Assembly (NCBI GenBank): GCA_949287065.1
Contig: CASEEV010000050.1
Span: forward strand, 1 to 37,118
DNA from: an uncultured Collinsella sp.
GTDB taxonomy: Bacteria > Actinomycetota > Coriobacteriia > Coriobacteriales > Coriobacteriaceae
Direction: 5' to 3'
Length of the DNA stretch: 37,118 bases
Position 1 is the stretch's first letter. Each line of letters starts with the position of its first letter. Below, in pieces: positions 1 through 7,544 of the stretch. Below the pieces are notes generated by a model, which ran no database searches, was not told where the DNA came from, and saw only the letters and a list, made by a program, of their open reading frames with translations. A program made the position numbers and the translations under genes.

Positions 1-272
1 CCCGAGGCAGCGCGGGACCTGCGGCGCCTGCGGCCGGAGGCGCCCTTCTCGCCCGCCGCGCGCTTCTCGCGGGCAGACGCGGCCTTGCCGGACTTCTCGG
101 AGCTGACGCCGCCGGCAGGATCGCTGCCGTCGCCGCCGTCGCCGTCGTCGGGGTCGTCTATCTGCGCGTCAACGGGTATGGCGCCATCGTTGCCCTCGTC
201 GTCAGGGCGCGGGAAGCGCATCCCGAACATCTGGGCTACGAGGTCCTCGAGGTCCTGGTCTCTGCGGGCCAT
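1..272 (-). CDS. Unknown protein, 5' part (runs off the left edge)
   Basis: I read an open frame on the minus strand from ATG at 272 to the window edge, 90 codons without a stop. The start is set by AAGGAG about 6 nt upstream. The N-terminus (MARRDQDLEDLVAQMFGMRF) looks like a short helix. It is followed by an acidic Asp/Gly-rich stretch (about residues 40-55) and then a Lys/Arg/Ala/Ser-rich basic stretch reaching the edge. Low-complexity charged linkers of this kind often join a short N-terminal motif to a domain, but the rest is missing and I recognise no family. The gene is divergent from nothing visible: the next gene rightward, thpR, points the same way and ends in its own terminator, so this gene probably has its own promoter at 273-400. 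Confidence 0.6.
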   Translation of the reverse strand, partial: MARRDQDLEDLVAQMFGMRFPRPDDEGNDGAIPVDAQIDDPDDGDGGDGSDPAGGVSSEKSGKAASAREKRAAGEKGASGRRRRRSRAAS

Positions 273-402
273 GGGGTCTCCTTCCGCGCACGGCGCGAGC
301 CGGCGCGACGCAACTCAACACGATGAGCTGCTTGTACCCCCGATCATTTGGCGGCATTCGCGCCGGGCGGCGCAGACCGCCTCCGCAAGCAGCTTGCAAC
401 AA

Positions 403-435
403 AAGGCGGCCTTCTCCGCACGAGAAGACCGCCTT
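403..435 (-). terminator. Rho-independent terminator of thpR
   Basis: Inverted repeat with arms AAGGCGG-C-CTTCTC and GAGAAG-A-CCGCCTT (13 pairs, one mismatch, 5-nt loop). Read on the minus strand it is followed by TTTTGTT. It lies about 60 nt past the thpR stop codon, in the right orientation to end that transcript. Confidence 0.8.
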
Positions 436-493
436 CGATGGAACGGACATTTGCCGGGGCGCGCCGGCACCCCGCCGTGATGCGCTCCTGCCC

Positions 494-1024
494 CTAAACC
501 GGCAGGTCCACGGTGTAGAGCGGCTTGTAGAGCGCGCCTTCGGGCGTGAGCGTGCTCTTGTAAAGCGTGGCAGACGCGGCAACGCACGCATGGGGAAACG
601 GCAGGTCGGGCAGAAACGGGGCCTCCAAGCGAGCGCGGCGCACGAGCGAGATATGGGGCGAGAAGCGCTTCTCGTCATAGGCCACGCCCTGTGCGCGCAG
701 CCCGCTCCTGAGATTCTCCGCCAGCCCCACGAGCCCAGGGTCGGCTTCGAGCGCGAGCGCGAGAAGCCCTTCGCGCCGATGGCCGAACCGCTCGAATCCC
801 TTCGGCTCGAGAAGCACGGGCGCGCTCAGCGCGCAGGCGCGCTCCAACGCGTCGATGGCGCGCCGCGCATCGGCCTCGTTGATCTCGCCCAAAAAGGCAA
901 GCGTCACATGGTAGGTCTGGCGCTTGAGAAACCGCCCTTCAACACAAGCGTGCAGGCTCCGCGCGAGCGCCGCCACCTCGTCCTCAAACTCCGCCGGCAG
1001 ATCAACCGCCACAAACGCCCTCAC
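494..1024 (-). CDS. thpR: RNA 2',3'-cyclic phosphodiesterase (LigT/ThpR, 2H family)
   Basis: 176 residues, the usual size for bacterial ThpR. Members of this 2H phosphoesterase family open 2',3'-cyclic phosphates (and 2'-5' linkages) on RNA ends in the cytoplasm. The first catalytic motif is HVT at 39-41, within YHVTLAF. The second is HIS at 124-126, within FSPHISLVRR; Ser in place of Thr is common in the family. The start is GTG at 1024, with GGAGGAG 5-8 nt upstream and the frame beginning MRAFVAVDLP as in relatives. It appears monocistronic: a hairpin with a T-run follows the stop, and the ABC operon on the other side is divergent. Family assignment is secure; the physiological substrate is unknown. 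Confidence 0.9.
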   Translation of the reverse strand: MRAFVAVDLPAEFEDEVAALARSLHACVEGRFLKRQTYHVTLAFLGEINEADARRAIDALERACALSAPVLLEPKGFERFGHRREGLLALALEADPGLVGLAENLRSGLRAQGVAYDEKRFSPHISLVRRARLEAPFLPDLPFPHACVAASATLYKSTLTPEGALYKPLYTVDLPV

Positions 1025-1230
1025 GCCGCTCCTCCTCTCGCCAAGCGACTTCTCAAGCCCATTCTACGCGCCCGAGTAACGTTGCTCGCCTAAGGATGCG
1101 GCGCCGTCGCATTCTTCGTCGCACCGTTGGCCATTTTACGTGCCGTCATTTTTCGCGGCGGGCAGAAAGCTATCATGGAACGGTGACCGCGCCGCTTGCG
1201 CTGCCGATAAGAAGAGAAACGAGTCGTTGC

Positions 1231-2463
1231 ATGCGCCCACACCGCCCTGAGTATTCGCGCCGGACCGTCCTTCGCCTCGCGGGGTACGGCCTCGCAGCCG
1301 CTTGCACCTCGGCCCTCGGCGGATGCGGCGCACCTTCAGGCCCCGCGCGCGGCAGCAAGCGCGTGGGCAGCGCGCCGGCTAACGTCACCGTGGGCACGAC
1401 GACGTTTCGCAACACCGACCTCGGCTGCGGCTGGGAGCCGACCGGCTCGCTCGACCTCGTCTACGCCAGCCAGTTCTCCGTCGACTACTACGACGGCGGC
1501 TACCAGCTCGTATGCGTCTCAAACGGCGAGCGCTTCTTACTCGTGCCCCACGACGCCGCCGCGCCAGAGGGCTTGGCGCCAGACATCGCCCCGGTGCAGT
1601 TGCCGCTCGAGAACATTTACCTCGTCTCAACCAGCATGATCTGCTTCGTCGACGAGCTGGACGCGTTCGACGCCGTTGCTGTGACCTCGGTCACGGCCGA
1701 AACGAGCCCCAACGCGCGCCTCGCCGCTGCCGTCGACGAGGGCCGCGTTGCGTTTGGCGGCCGCTACCGCGACCCCGACTACGAGCTTATCGCACAGACT
1801 GGATGCCCCTTCGCGCTCGAGAACACCAAGATCAACCACGTGCCCGAGGCCAAGCAGAAGCTCGAGGAGCTCGGCGTTGTGGTTATGACCGAGCAGTCGA
1901 GCGCCGAGACGCAGGCGCTCGGACGCCTTGAATGGATCAAGCTCGTCGGCACCCTCTTGGACCGCGCGGACGAGGCGGAGAGGCGCTTTGACGAGATCGC
2001 CGCGCGCGTTGAGTCGGTCGCCGCGCAGGAGCCCACGGGCAAGACCATTGCCTTCTTCTACATCAACGAGGACGGCGCCGCCGCAACCAGGCGCTCGACC
2101 GATTACTTCTCGCAGATGGTGAGCCTTGCGGGGGGCACCTACCTGAGCCTCGACCCCGACGCGGGCAACGGAGCGTCCTCGGTCCAGCTTGTCGTAGACA
2201 TGGAGACGTTTTACCTTGAGGCCAAGGACGCCGACGTGATTGTCTACAACACCACCGTCGACGAGAGCGTTGCCTCGGTGGACGACCTCGTGGCGCGCAA
2301 CGCCCTCCTTGAAGATTTTGCCGCCGTGCGCGCAGGTGAGGTTTGGGCGTGCGACCACAGCATGTACCAGCAGATCTCGAGCATGGACCGCATCATCGCC
2401 GACATCCGCGCCGCCCTCACCGGAACCGAGGCGGCAAACGGCTTTCTCTGGAGGCTCGCATGA
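1231..2463 (+). CDS. ABC importer substrate-binding lipoprotein with Tat-type signal (Fe3+-siderophore/corrinoid class)
   Basis: 410 residues. I start at ATG 1231, because the sequence then opens with a twin-arginine motif (SRRTVLRLAG, residues 9-18) and a lipobox (LGGC). The 45 codons upstream in the same frame look non-coding. The protein would be exported folded by Tat and lipid-anchored at the outer face of the membrane. The body fits the TroA-like class III binding proteins (PF01497 type): a two-lobed fold, with a long central helix near EWIKLVGTLLDRADEAERRF and a C-terminal part ending in a helix (SMDRIIADIRAAL). The downstream FecCD permease and ATPase, joined by ATGA overlaps, complete an importer. 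The ligand could be a ferric siderophore, heme or a corrinoid; nothing decides between them, and I saw no cobalamin riboswitch at 1025-1230. Confidence 0.85.
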   Translation: MRPHRPEYSRRTVLRLAGYGLAAACTSALGGCGAPSGPARGSKRVGSAPANVTVGTTTFRNTDLGCGWEPTGSLDLVYASQFSVDYYDGGYQLVCVSNGERFLLVPHDAAAPEGLAPDIAPVQLPLENIYLVSTSMICFVDELDAFDAVAVTSVTAETSPNARLAAAVDEGRVAFGGRYRDPDYELIAQTGCPFALENTKINHVPEAKQKLEELGVVVMTEQSSAETQALGRLEWIKLVGTLLDRADEAERRFDEIAARVESVAAQEPTGKTIAFFYINEDGAAATRRSTDYFSQMVSLAGGTYLSLDPDAGNGASSVQLVVDMETFYLEAKDADVIVYNTTVDESVASVDDLVARNALLEDFAAVRAGEVWACDHSMYQQISSMDRIIADIRAALTGTEAANGFLWRLA

Positions 2464-3512
2464 CGGGGCGTTGCCGCAGCGGCTCCGACCGCCGGCAACC
2501 CATCGGCCGCAGGACGCGCGCCGCTCTCGTCTATGCCCTTCTCGCCTGCGCCCTTGCCGCCCTGTTTGCGGCAAGCGTCTGCGTCGGCAGCGCCGCAACG
2601 AGCCCCGCCGACGTGATCGCCACGCTGGCGCAGGGCCCGGGCGCCGGAAACCTCGGCCAGATCATCTGGCAGATCAGGCTTCCGCGCGCGATCATGACGG
2701 TGCTTTTGGGAGGCGCGCTCTCGCTTGCCGGCTTCTTGCTGCAGACGTTCTTTGCCAACCCCATCGCCGATCCCTTCGTGCTCGGCGTATCGTCGGGCGC
2801 GCGGCTCGCCGTGGCGCTCGTCATGATCGCCGTGCTCGGCGCCAACCAAGCGCTCAGCCCGGCCGCCTCGGTCGGCGCCGCGCTCGCAGGCTCGCTCGCC
2901 ACCATGTGCGTTGTGCTCGCCATGGCGCGGCGCGTGCGCAGCCAGGGCATGCTCATCGTCGCCGGCGTCATGGTGGGCTACGTGTGCCAGGCGGCAACCA
3001 ACTTTCTTGTGGCCTTTGCCGACGATCAGAGCATCGTGAACCTGCACAACTGGTCGCAGGGCAGCTTCTCGGGAACCGCGTGGCCCGAGGTTGCCGCGGC
3101 GGCGGTCACGGTTGCGACGGTGTCTGCCGCCGTGTTTGCGCTTTCCAAGCCTCTTGGCGCCTACCAGCTCGGCGAGAACTACGCGCGCAGCGTCGGCGTG
3201 AACGTCATGGCGCTCCGCATGCTCATCATCGTGGCGTCCACGCTGCTCGCGGCGTGCGTCGCCGCCTTTGCCGGGCCCATCTCGTTTGTGGGGATCGCCG
3301 CCCCTCACCTGGCAAAGCTCGCCGTAGGCTCTTCCAGGCCGATCGTCGTAACGCCCGCGTGCCTGCTCACGGGCGCGGTCTTCTGCTGCGGCTGCGATCT
3401 TGTGGCGCGCACGCTCTTCGCGCCTGTCGAGCTCTCGGTAAGCGCCGTGACCGCTGTCTTCGGCGCGCCCGTGGTCATAGCCCTCATGCTCAAGAAACGA
3501 GGCCTCAGATGA
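2460..3512 (+). CDS. FecCD-family ABC importer permease
   Basis: 350 residues, typical for the FecCD/BtuC family (about 330-350). The ATG overlaps the stop of the binding-protein gene (ATGA), implying translational coupling. After a short basic N-terminus (MTGRCRSGSDRR) come about nine to ten hydrophobic helices. Family hallmarks are visible: the LPRAIMTVLLGGALSLAGFL segment early on, the NPIADPFVLGVSSGA loop, and near the C-terminus GPISFVGIAAPHLA, the region that contacts the ATPase. Together with its neighbours it forms the membrane channel of an importer for siderophore, heme or corrinoid. Family call is secure; substrate is not. Confidence 0.92.
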   Translation: MTGRCRSGSDRRQPIGRRTRAALVYALLACALAALFAASVCVGSAATSPADVIATLAQGPGAGNLGQIIWQIRLPRAIMTVLLGGALSLAGFLLQTFFANPIADPFVLGVSSGARLAVALVMIAVLGANQALSPAASVGAALAGSLATMCVVLAMARRVRSQGMLIVAGVMVGYVCQAATNFLVAFADDQSIVNLHNWSQGSFSGTAWPEVAAAAVTVATVSAAVFALSKPLGAYQLGENYARSVGVNVMALRMLIIVASTLLAACVAAFAGPISFVGIAAPHLAKLAVGSSRPIVVTPACLLTGAVFCCGCDLVARTLFAPVELSVSAVTAVFGAPVVIALMLKKRGLR

Positions 3513-4690
3513 CGCCGCCAGCGAGAAGCGCGCACGCGCCCCAGCCAGCGCCGGCGCTCGCGCTGCGTAGCCTCGCCGTCGGGCACGGCAAACGGGCGCT
3601 CGCAAGCAATATCGACCTCGAGGTGCTCCCCGGCGAGCTCGTGGCGCTCATCGGGCCCAACGGCTCGGGCAAAACCACGATCTTAAGAACCGCCGCCGGG
3701 CAGCTCAAGCCGCTTGCCGGGCGTGTCGAGCTTCTCGGGCGCGACCTTGCCGAGACCCCCGGTGCCGAACGCGCACGCGTCCTCGCCGCGCTCTTCACCG
3801 GTCGGCCGCACACGGAACTTCTCACCTGCCAGGACGTGGTCGAGGCGGGTCGCTACCCCTTTACCGGGCGGCTCGGCGCGCTCGGCAGAGGCGACCGCGC
3901 CGTCGTGCGCTCCGTTATGGAAGCCGCCGCCATCTGGCATCTGCGCGACCGGGACTTTGCCCATATGAGCGACGGCCAGCGGCAGCGCGCCCTCATTGCC
4001 CGCGCGCTCTGCCAAGAGCCCCGCGTGCTCCTGCTCGACGAGCCGACCTCGTATTTGGACGTCGGCGCCCAGTTCGAGATGCTCCAGCTGCTGCGCGAGC
4101 AAGCGCAGAGCCGCGGCATCGCCGTGCTCGCTTCGCTGCACGATCTCACGCTCGCCCTGCGTGCGGCAGATCGTGTGGCGTGTGTTGCCAACGGCACGCT
4201 CGCGTCCGAGGGCGCGCCGGGCGAAATCCTGACCCCGCGCTCCGTAAGCGCCCTCTACGGGGTCGATGCAACGAGCTTCTCTCCCCTGTTCGGCACCGTC
4301 GAGATGCGCCGTCCCGAGGGCGCGCCGCGCGTGTTCGTGATCGCTGGAGAGCACAGCAGTGCGCCAACGTACCGTACGCTCGCGCGGTACGGCATCCCCT
4401 TTGCCGCGGGCGTGCTTCCCGAGCGCGATGCCGACGCCGAGCTCGCGCGGAGCTTGGCCTCCGCGCTCATTACCGAACGCCCCTTTGGACCGGTACGCAA
4501 CGAGACAACGGCGCGGGCGCGAGCGACGCTGCTCAGCTGCGCGGCGGTCATCTGCGCCAAAGAGCGCCTCGGAGCAGAGAACGCATGCGGCTCCGATCTT
4601 CTCGTCACAGCACGCAAAGCGAGCATTCCCGTTTATGTCAGCGCCGAGGACTATCTCAAAGGCGCACTCATCGGCACGCACGACACGTAA
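3509..4690 (+). CDS. FecE/BtuD-type ABC ATPase with extra C-terminal domain
   Basis: 393 residues, about 130 longer than a plain FecE/BtuD ATPase. The start overlaps the permease stop (ATGA). Walker A GPNGSGKT is at 49-56, the signature appears as MSDGQRQRALIARAL (from about 153; Met for the usual Leu), Walker B VLLLDEPTSYLD is at 173-184 and the switch His is at 211 (SLHD). Residues from about 273 to 393 form a second domain beginning RVFVIAGEHSSAPTYRTL and containing AAGVLPERDADAELA and ERPFGPV. From memory, a similar C-terminal domain with a G-rich start and a GVLN-x-x-D-x-D motif occurs on some archaeal and bacterial BtuD-like ATPases, which would favour a corrinoid substrate. That is a recollection and not a search result. 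It energises the importer from the cytoplasmic face. Confidence 0.9.
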   Translation: MTPPARSAHAPQPAPALALRSLAVGHGKRALASNIDLEVLPGELVALIGPNGSGKTTILRTAAGQLKPLAGRVELLGRDLAETPGAERARVLAALFTGRPHTELLTCQDVVEAGRYPFTGRLGALGRGDRAVVRSVMEAAAIWHLRDRDFAHMSDGQRQRALIARALCQEPRVLLLDEPTSYLDVGAQFEMLQLLREQAQSRGIAVLASLHDLTLALRAADRVACVANGTLASEGAPGEILTPRSVSALYGVDATSFSPLFGTVEMRRPEGAPRVFVIAGEHSSAPTYRTLARYGIPFAAGVLPERDADAELARSLASALITERPFGPVRNETTARARATLLSCAAVICAKERLGAENACGSDLLVTARKASIPVYVSAEDYLKGALIGTHDT

Positions 4691-4737
4691 GCGCCTGGGC
4701 CGCCGCGCCGTCTGCAGCACGGCCGCGCTGCCCCTGC

Positions 4738-4743
4738 TACACT
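4738..4743 (+). promoter_or_regulatory. Possible extended -10 element for the SixA-like gene
   Basis: TGCTACACT (extended -10 with TGn before TACACT) lies about 28 nt before the ATG at 4771. No convincing -35 is present. Position and sequence are compatible with a promoter, but the evidence is one short motif. Confidence 0.3.
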
Positions 4744-4770
4744 AAACCCAGCAACTATTGAGGAGGACCC

Positions 4771-5283
4771 ATGGTCAAGACCCTTGTACTGGTGCGCCAC
4801 GGCAAAGCCCAAGACGCCGACCCCGAAATTCCCGATATCGAGCGCAGCCTTACGCCCGAAGGTCGCATGGCCCTCGGCGCGGCGCGCGGCTTCAAGCGCA
4901 CGTTCGGCCTGCTCAGTGCCGAAGAGCGCGAGAACGCCGTCATCTGGACCAGCCCGGCGCGGCGCGCACGGCAGACGGCACACGAGGTTGCCAAGGCCAT
5001 TGGCGAGCACACCATCCTGGGCGACCGCAAGGTCATCGAGAGCGAGAGCCTTTGGGAGCAGGACGAGGAGCCCTTCTTGGCCGAGCTCGATAAATGCAAC
5101 GCCTCCTGCCTCATCGTCGTGGGACATGCGCCGTTTGTCGGCAAGGTGACGAGCCGACTCTCGGGCGACGAGATCTCATTCAAGCCCGGCGCAGCTGCCG
5201 CCCTCAAGATGGGCAAGAGCCTGAAGCCCGGCAAGGCCCGCCTTACGTGGTTCGTCCAGGGTCCCAAGCCCAAGGACAGGTAA
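4771..5283 (+). CDS. SixA-like histidine phosphatase
   Basis: 170 residues. The RHG motif at 9-11 (LVLVRHGKAQD) holds the phospho-acceptor His10, and the second catalytic His is at 119 in IVVGHAPFV. Short proteins of this branch (SixA, about 160 residues) dephosphorylate phosphohistidine on signalling or PTS phosphocarrier proteins; some relatives act on small phosphoesters. An RBS (GAGGAGG) sits 5-7 nt before the ATG. It follows the ABC operon by 80 nt, probably under its own promoter, and faces glnK convergently. The C-terminus is basic (PGKARLTWFVQGPKPKDR). The family is clear; the substrate cannot be read from sequence. Confidence 0.85.
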   Translation: MVKTLVLVRHGKAQDADPEIPDIERSLTPEGRMALGAARGFKRTFGLLSAEERENAVIWTSPARRARQTAHEVAKAIGEHTILGDRKVIESESLWEQDEEPFLAELDKCNASCLIVVGHAPFVGKVTSRLSGDEISFKPGAAAALKMGKSLKPGKARLTWFVQGPKPKDR

Positions 5284-5307
5284 CGCGCTCCCCAACCCAC
5301 GAAAGAA

Positions 5308-5331
5308 GGGCGCCGCCCGCAGGCGACGCCC
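5308..5331. terminator. GC-rich hairpin between convergent sixA-like and glnK genes
   Basis: Arms GGGCGCCGCC and GGCGACGCCC pair with one mismatch around a CGCA loop. On the minus strand it is followed by TTCTTTC, so it may serve as a second stop for glnK. No T-run follows on the plus strand. It is directly adjacent to the palindromic repeat at 5338-5411. Confidence 0.5.
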
Positions 5332-5337
5332 CAACTC

Positions 5338-5411
5338 AAACGCAATCATCGGACATTTGGTTTTCGCAAATCCTGGGGGTTTGCCAAAACACGGTCCAGA
5401 TGATTGCGTTT
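5338..5411. repeat. ~75-bp palindromic intergenic element, copy 1
   Basis: The outer 13-nt arms AAACGCAATCATC and GATGATTGCGTTT are perfectly complementary. Inside them a second, imperfect arm pair (ATTTGGTTTTCGCAAA against TTTGCCAAAACA) closes on a TCCTGGGGG loop. A-rich on the left and T-rich on the right, it could act as a bidirectional terminator between the convergent SixA-like and glnK genes. A second copy with the same architecture lies at 7454-7529. Confidence 0.85.
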
Positions 5412-5417
5412 TTCTCG

Positions 5418-5756
5418 TTACAGCGCGTTCGGGCCGCGCTCTCCGGTGCGGATGCGCACCGCCTCGTCAACGGGCGCGACAAAGATCTTGCCGTCGCCCA
5501 CCTCGCCGGTGCGCGCCACCGAGCAGATGGTCTCGATAAGCGCGTCCACGTGGTCGTCGGCAGCGACCATCATGACCGTCACCTTGGGCACCATGTTGAG
5601 AAGCACCTCGGTGCCGCGGTAGTACTCTTTCCAACCGTGCTGCTGGCCGAACCCCTGCACCTCTGAGATCGTGGCGCCCGATACGCCCGCGTCGAACAGC
5701 GCGTCTTTGAGCGGCTCGAGCATCTCGGGCCTCACGATTGCGGTTATCTGCTTCAT
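5418..5756 (-). CDS. glnK: PII signalling protein GlnK
   Basis: 112 residues, exactly the PII length. It is cytosolic, senses 2-oxoglutarate and ATP/ADP, and by family precedent docks on AmtB to block ammonium uptake. I start at ATG 5756 (MKQITAIVRP); a longer frame exists upstream but does not match the family. The Q-loop and T-loop region reads EVQGFGQQHG...EYYRGTEV. Alignment by position to E. coli GlnB/GlnK gives Tyr46 but Val51, so the Tyr51 that is uridylylated or adenylylated in other bacteria is absent. C-terminal motifs are present (GEVGDGKIFV; VRIRTGERG). It follows amtB by 99 nt in the same direction, so the two are probably co-transcribed. No glnD-like gene is nearby, consistent with lack of covalent modification. 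Confidence 0.95.
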   Translation of the reverse strand: MKQITAIVRPEMLEPLKDALFDAGVSGATISEVQGFGQQHGWKEYYRGTEVLLNMVPKVTVMMVAADDHVDALIETICSVARTGEVGDGKIFVAPVDEAVRIRTGERGPNAL

Positions 5757-5855
5757 GGGGACACTCCCCTCTCTTCTCGATCGGAACACTCTGGAATGGA
5801 TGAACGTGACAGGCGGAGCCTTGCGCCTCGGCGCGTGCCGCCGCCGGTCGTTTGC

Positions 5856-7133
5856 TTAGGAGTCCAGGCCGGTGTAGGCGGGATACGCGCTCTCGCCGTG
5901 GTTCGCCACGTCGAGGCCGAGCGCCTCCTCGGGCTCGCTCACGCGCAGACGGCCGCGGAACAGCGCCTTGACCACGGCGATAAGCACCAGGTCAACCACG
6001 AGCACGAGGGCCACGGTTACTAGAATGCCCAGCACCTGGCTCACGAGCAGCGCGGGGTCGCCCGTGTAGATGAGGCCGCCGGCCTCGGTCCACGACAGCT
6101 CGGGCACGCAGAAGATGCCGGTCAAGATGCCGCCGAGGATGCCGCCCACGCCGTGGCAGCCGAACGCGTCGAGCGCGTCGTCGTAGCCGAAGCGCGCCTT
6201 GAGGTGCGAGATCGCAAAGTAGCAGACCGGGGATACGATGAGGCCCATGATGACCGCGGCCCACGGCTCCACAAAGCCCGCCGAGGGCGTCACGACCACG
6301 AGGCCCGCCACCAGACCGGTGCAAGCGCCGACAAGCGTGGGCTTGCCGGTGGCCACGCGCTCCACGATCATCCACGACGCCAGACCGGCCGCGCTCGAAA
6401 CGACCGTGTTGAGAACCGCCAGCGCCGCGATGCCGTCGGCCGCAAAGGCGGACGCGCCGTTGAAGCCGAACCAGCCGAGCCAGAGCAGACCCGCGCCGAG
6501 CGCCACGAACGGCACGTTGTGCGGTCGGTACGTCTTGAGGCCGAAGCCCTTGCGCGCGCCGAGCGCGATGCAGAGCGCAAGGCCCGTGAGACCGGAGCTG
6601 ATGTGCACCACGTCGCCGCCGGCAAAGTCGAGCGCGCCGATAACGCCGCCGATGAAGCTCGCGTCGCCGCCCCACACCATGTGCGCGAGCGGCGCGTACA
6701 CCGCGAGCGACCAAAGGCCGATGAACAGCGCGATCGCTCCGAAGCGCATGCGACCCGCAACCGAGCCGGTCACGATAGCGCAGGTGATGAGCGCAAACGC
6801 CATCTGAAACGTCACGTCGACGATCGAGGGGTACGCCGTACCGTCAGGAACGTCGGCCGCCTCGGCGAGCATGCCCTGCACCGTTCCCACAAGACCGAGC
6901 TGGTCGAGGCCGCCGATAAAGGGGTTGGTGCCGTCGCCGCCGTACGCGAGCGACCAGCCCGCGAGCACCCAGGTGAGTCCCACGATGCCGATCACCGCAA
7001 AGCACATGAGCATGGTGTTAACTACGTTTTTTCTCCGCGCGAGGCCTCCGTAGAAAAAGGCCAGGCCGGGCGTCATAAACAGCACGAGCATAGTGCCCAC
7101 AAGCATGAACGCCGTTGAACCAGAGTCGTACAT
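5856..7133 (-). CDS. amtB: Ammonium transporter AmtB
   Basis: 425 residues with about eleven membrane helices. The start is ATG 7133 (MYDSGSTAFMLV), with GGGAGG about 8 nt upstream, rather than the 7-codon-longer frame. Family hallmarks: FFYGGLARRKNVVN near the N-terminus, the pore His pair in GGDVVHISSG and DAFGCHGVGG, WFGFNGASAF, and a cytosolic tail with LGLDVANHGESAYP, the segment that contacts GlnK in relatives. It conducts ammonium/ammonia across the plasma membrane and heads an amtB-glnK unit. About 320 bp upstream is gene-free and presumably holds the nitrogen-regulated promoter; I could not identify a credible NtrC or GlnR site there. Confidence 0.97.
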   Translation of the reverse strand: MYDSGSTAFMLVGTMLVLFMTPGLAFFYGGLARRKNVVNTMLMCFAVIGIVGLTWVLAGWSLAYGGDGTNPFIGGLDQLGLVGTVQGMLAEAADVPDGTAYPSIVDVTFQMAFALITCAIVTGSVAGRMRFGAIALFIGLWSLAVYAPLAHMVWGGDASFIGGVIGALDFAGGDVVHISSGLTGLALCIALGARKGFGLKTYRPHNVPFVALGAGLLWLGWFGFNGASAFAADGIAALAVLNTVVSSAAGLASWMIVERVATGKPTLVGACTGLVAGLVVVTPSAGFVEPWAAVIMGLIVSPVCYFAISHLKARFGYDDALDAFGCHGVGGILGGILTGIFCVPELSWTEAGGLIYTGDPALLVSQVLGILVTVALVLVVDLVLIAVVKALFRGRLRVSEPEEALGLDVANHGESAYPAYTGLDS

Positions 7134-7453
7134 TGCCGTCGCCTCCCGTTGCAATAAAGCCGAGTCGTTGCATGGCCCCGAGCATCCGCCGTGCGTCCGC
7201 TCGCATGTGCACCTGCTCCGGATACAGCAAGACGTCGGGATAGGGCAAGCCTAGGGGCACGGACGCGGCGCAGGCGGCCAGAACGGCCGTGTTTATCGAC
7301 TTACAACGGCACCGAAACATCGGAAACGGACGCGCAACGGTCACGAAAGCGAACGTACAAGAAGGGGCAACACGCTCATAACATTACCCGCGGCGCCCCG
7401 CCCACGGTGGCTCAACTTCTACGCTGCGAAGCTGTAAAAACGCGTTGCACCCT
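7134..7453. other. Gene-free leader region upstream of amtB
   Basis: 320 bp between the amtB start and the second palindromic repeat. Frames on both strands look non-coding. Small imperfect dyads are present (for example GGCGCAGGCGGCCAGAACGGCC), but I see no clear -35/-10 pair, riboswitch fold or named operator. It most likely carries the amtB promoter. Confidence 0.4.
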
Positions 7454-7529
7454 AAAACGCAATCATCTGGCATTTGTTTTTCGCGAATCCTGGGGTTTTG
7501 CCAAAACAAGGCCGAGATGATTGCGTTTT
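7454..7529. repeat. ~75-bp palindromic intergenic element, copy 2
   Basis: The outer 15-nt arms AAAACGCAATCATCT and AGATGATTGCGTTTT are perfectly complementary. The inner arms and TCCTGGGG loop match copy 1 at 5338-5411, with scattered substitutions. It starts 16 nt after the stop of the patatin-like gene, read on the minus strand, so it is placed to terminate that gene. The two copies bracket amtB-glnK. Confidence 0.85.
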
Positions 7530-7544
7530 GCATGCTAGCAGCGC

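Noticed and set aside
323-1093. Long plus-strand frame opposite thpR
   Set aside because: It is antisense to a clear thpR with conserved motifs and good RBS; the product is an Arg-rich shadow of the real codons. The same applies to the other long frames opposite real genes.
1025-1230. Cobalamin, heme or Fe-responsive leader before the ABC operon
   Set aside because: I looked for a B12-box-like core and an iron-box dyad and found neither convincing; only a weak TATCAT at 1171-1176.
1096-1230. N-terminal extension of the substrate-binding protein
   Set aside because: The 45 added residues are Arg-rich with no family likeness, and they would bury the Tat signal; ATG 1231 is the sensible start.
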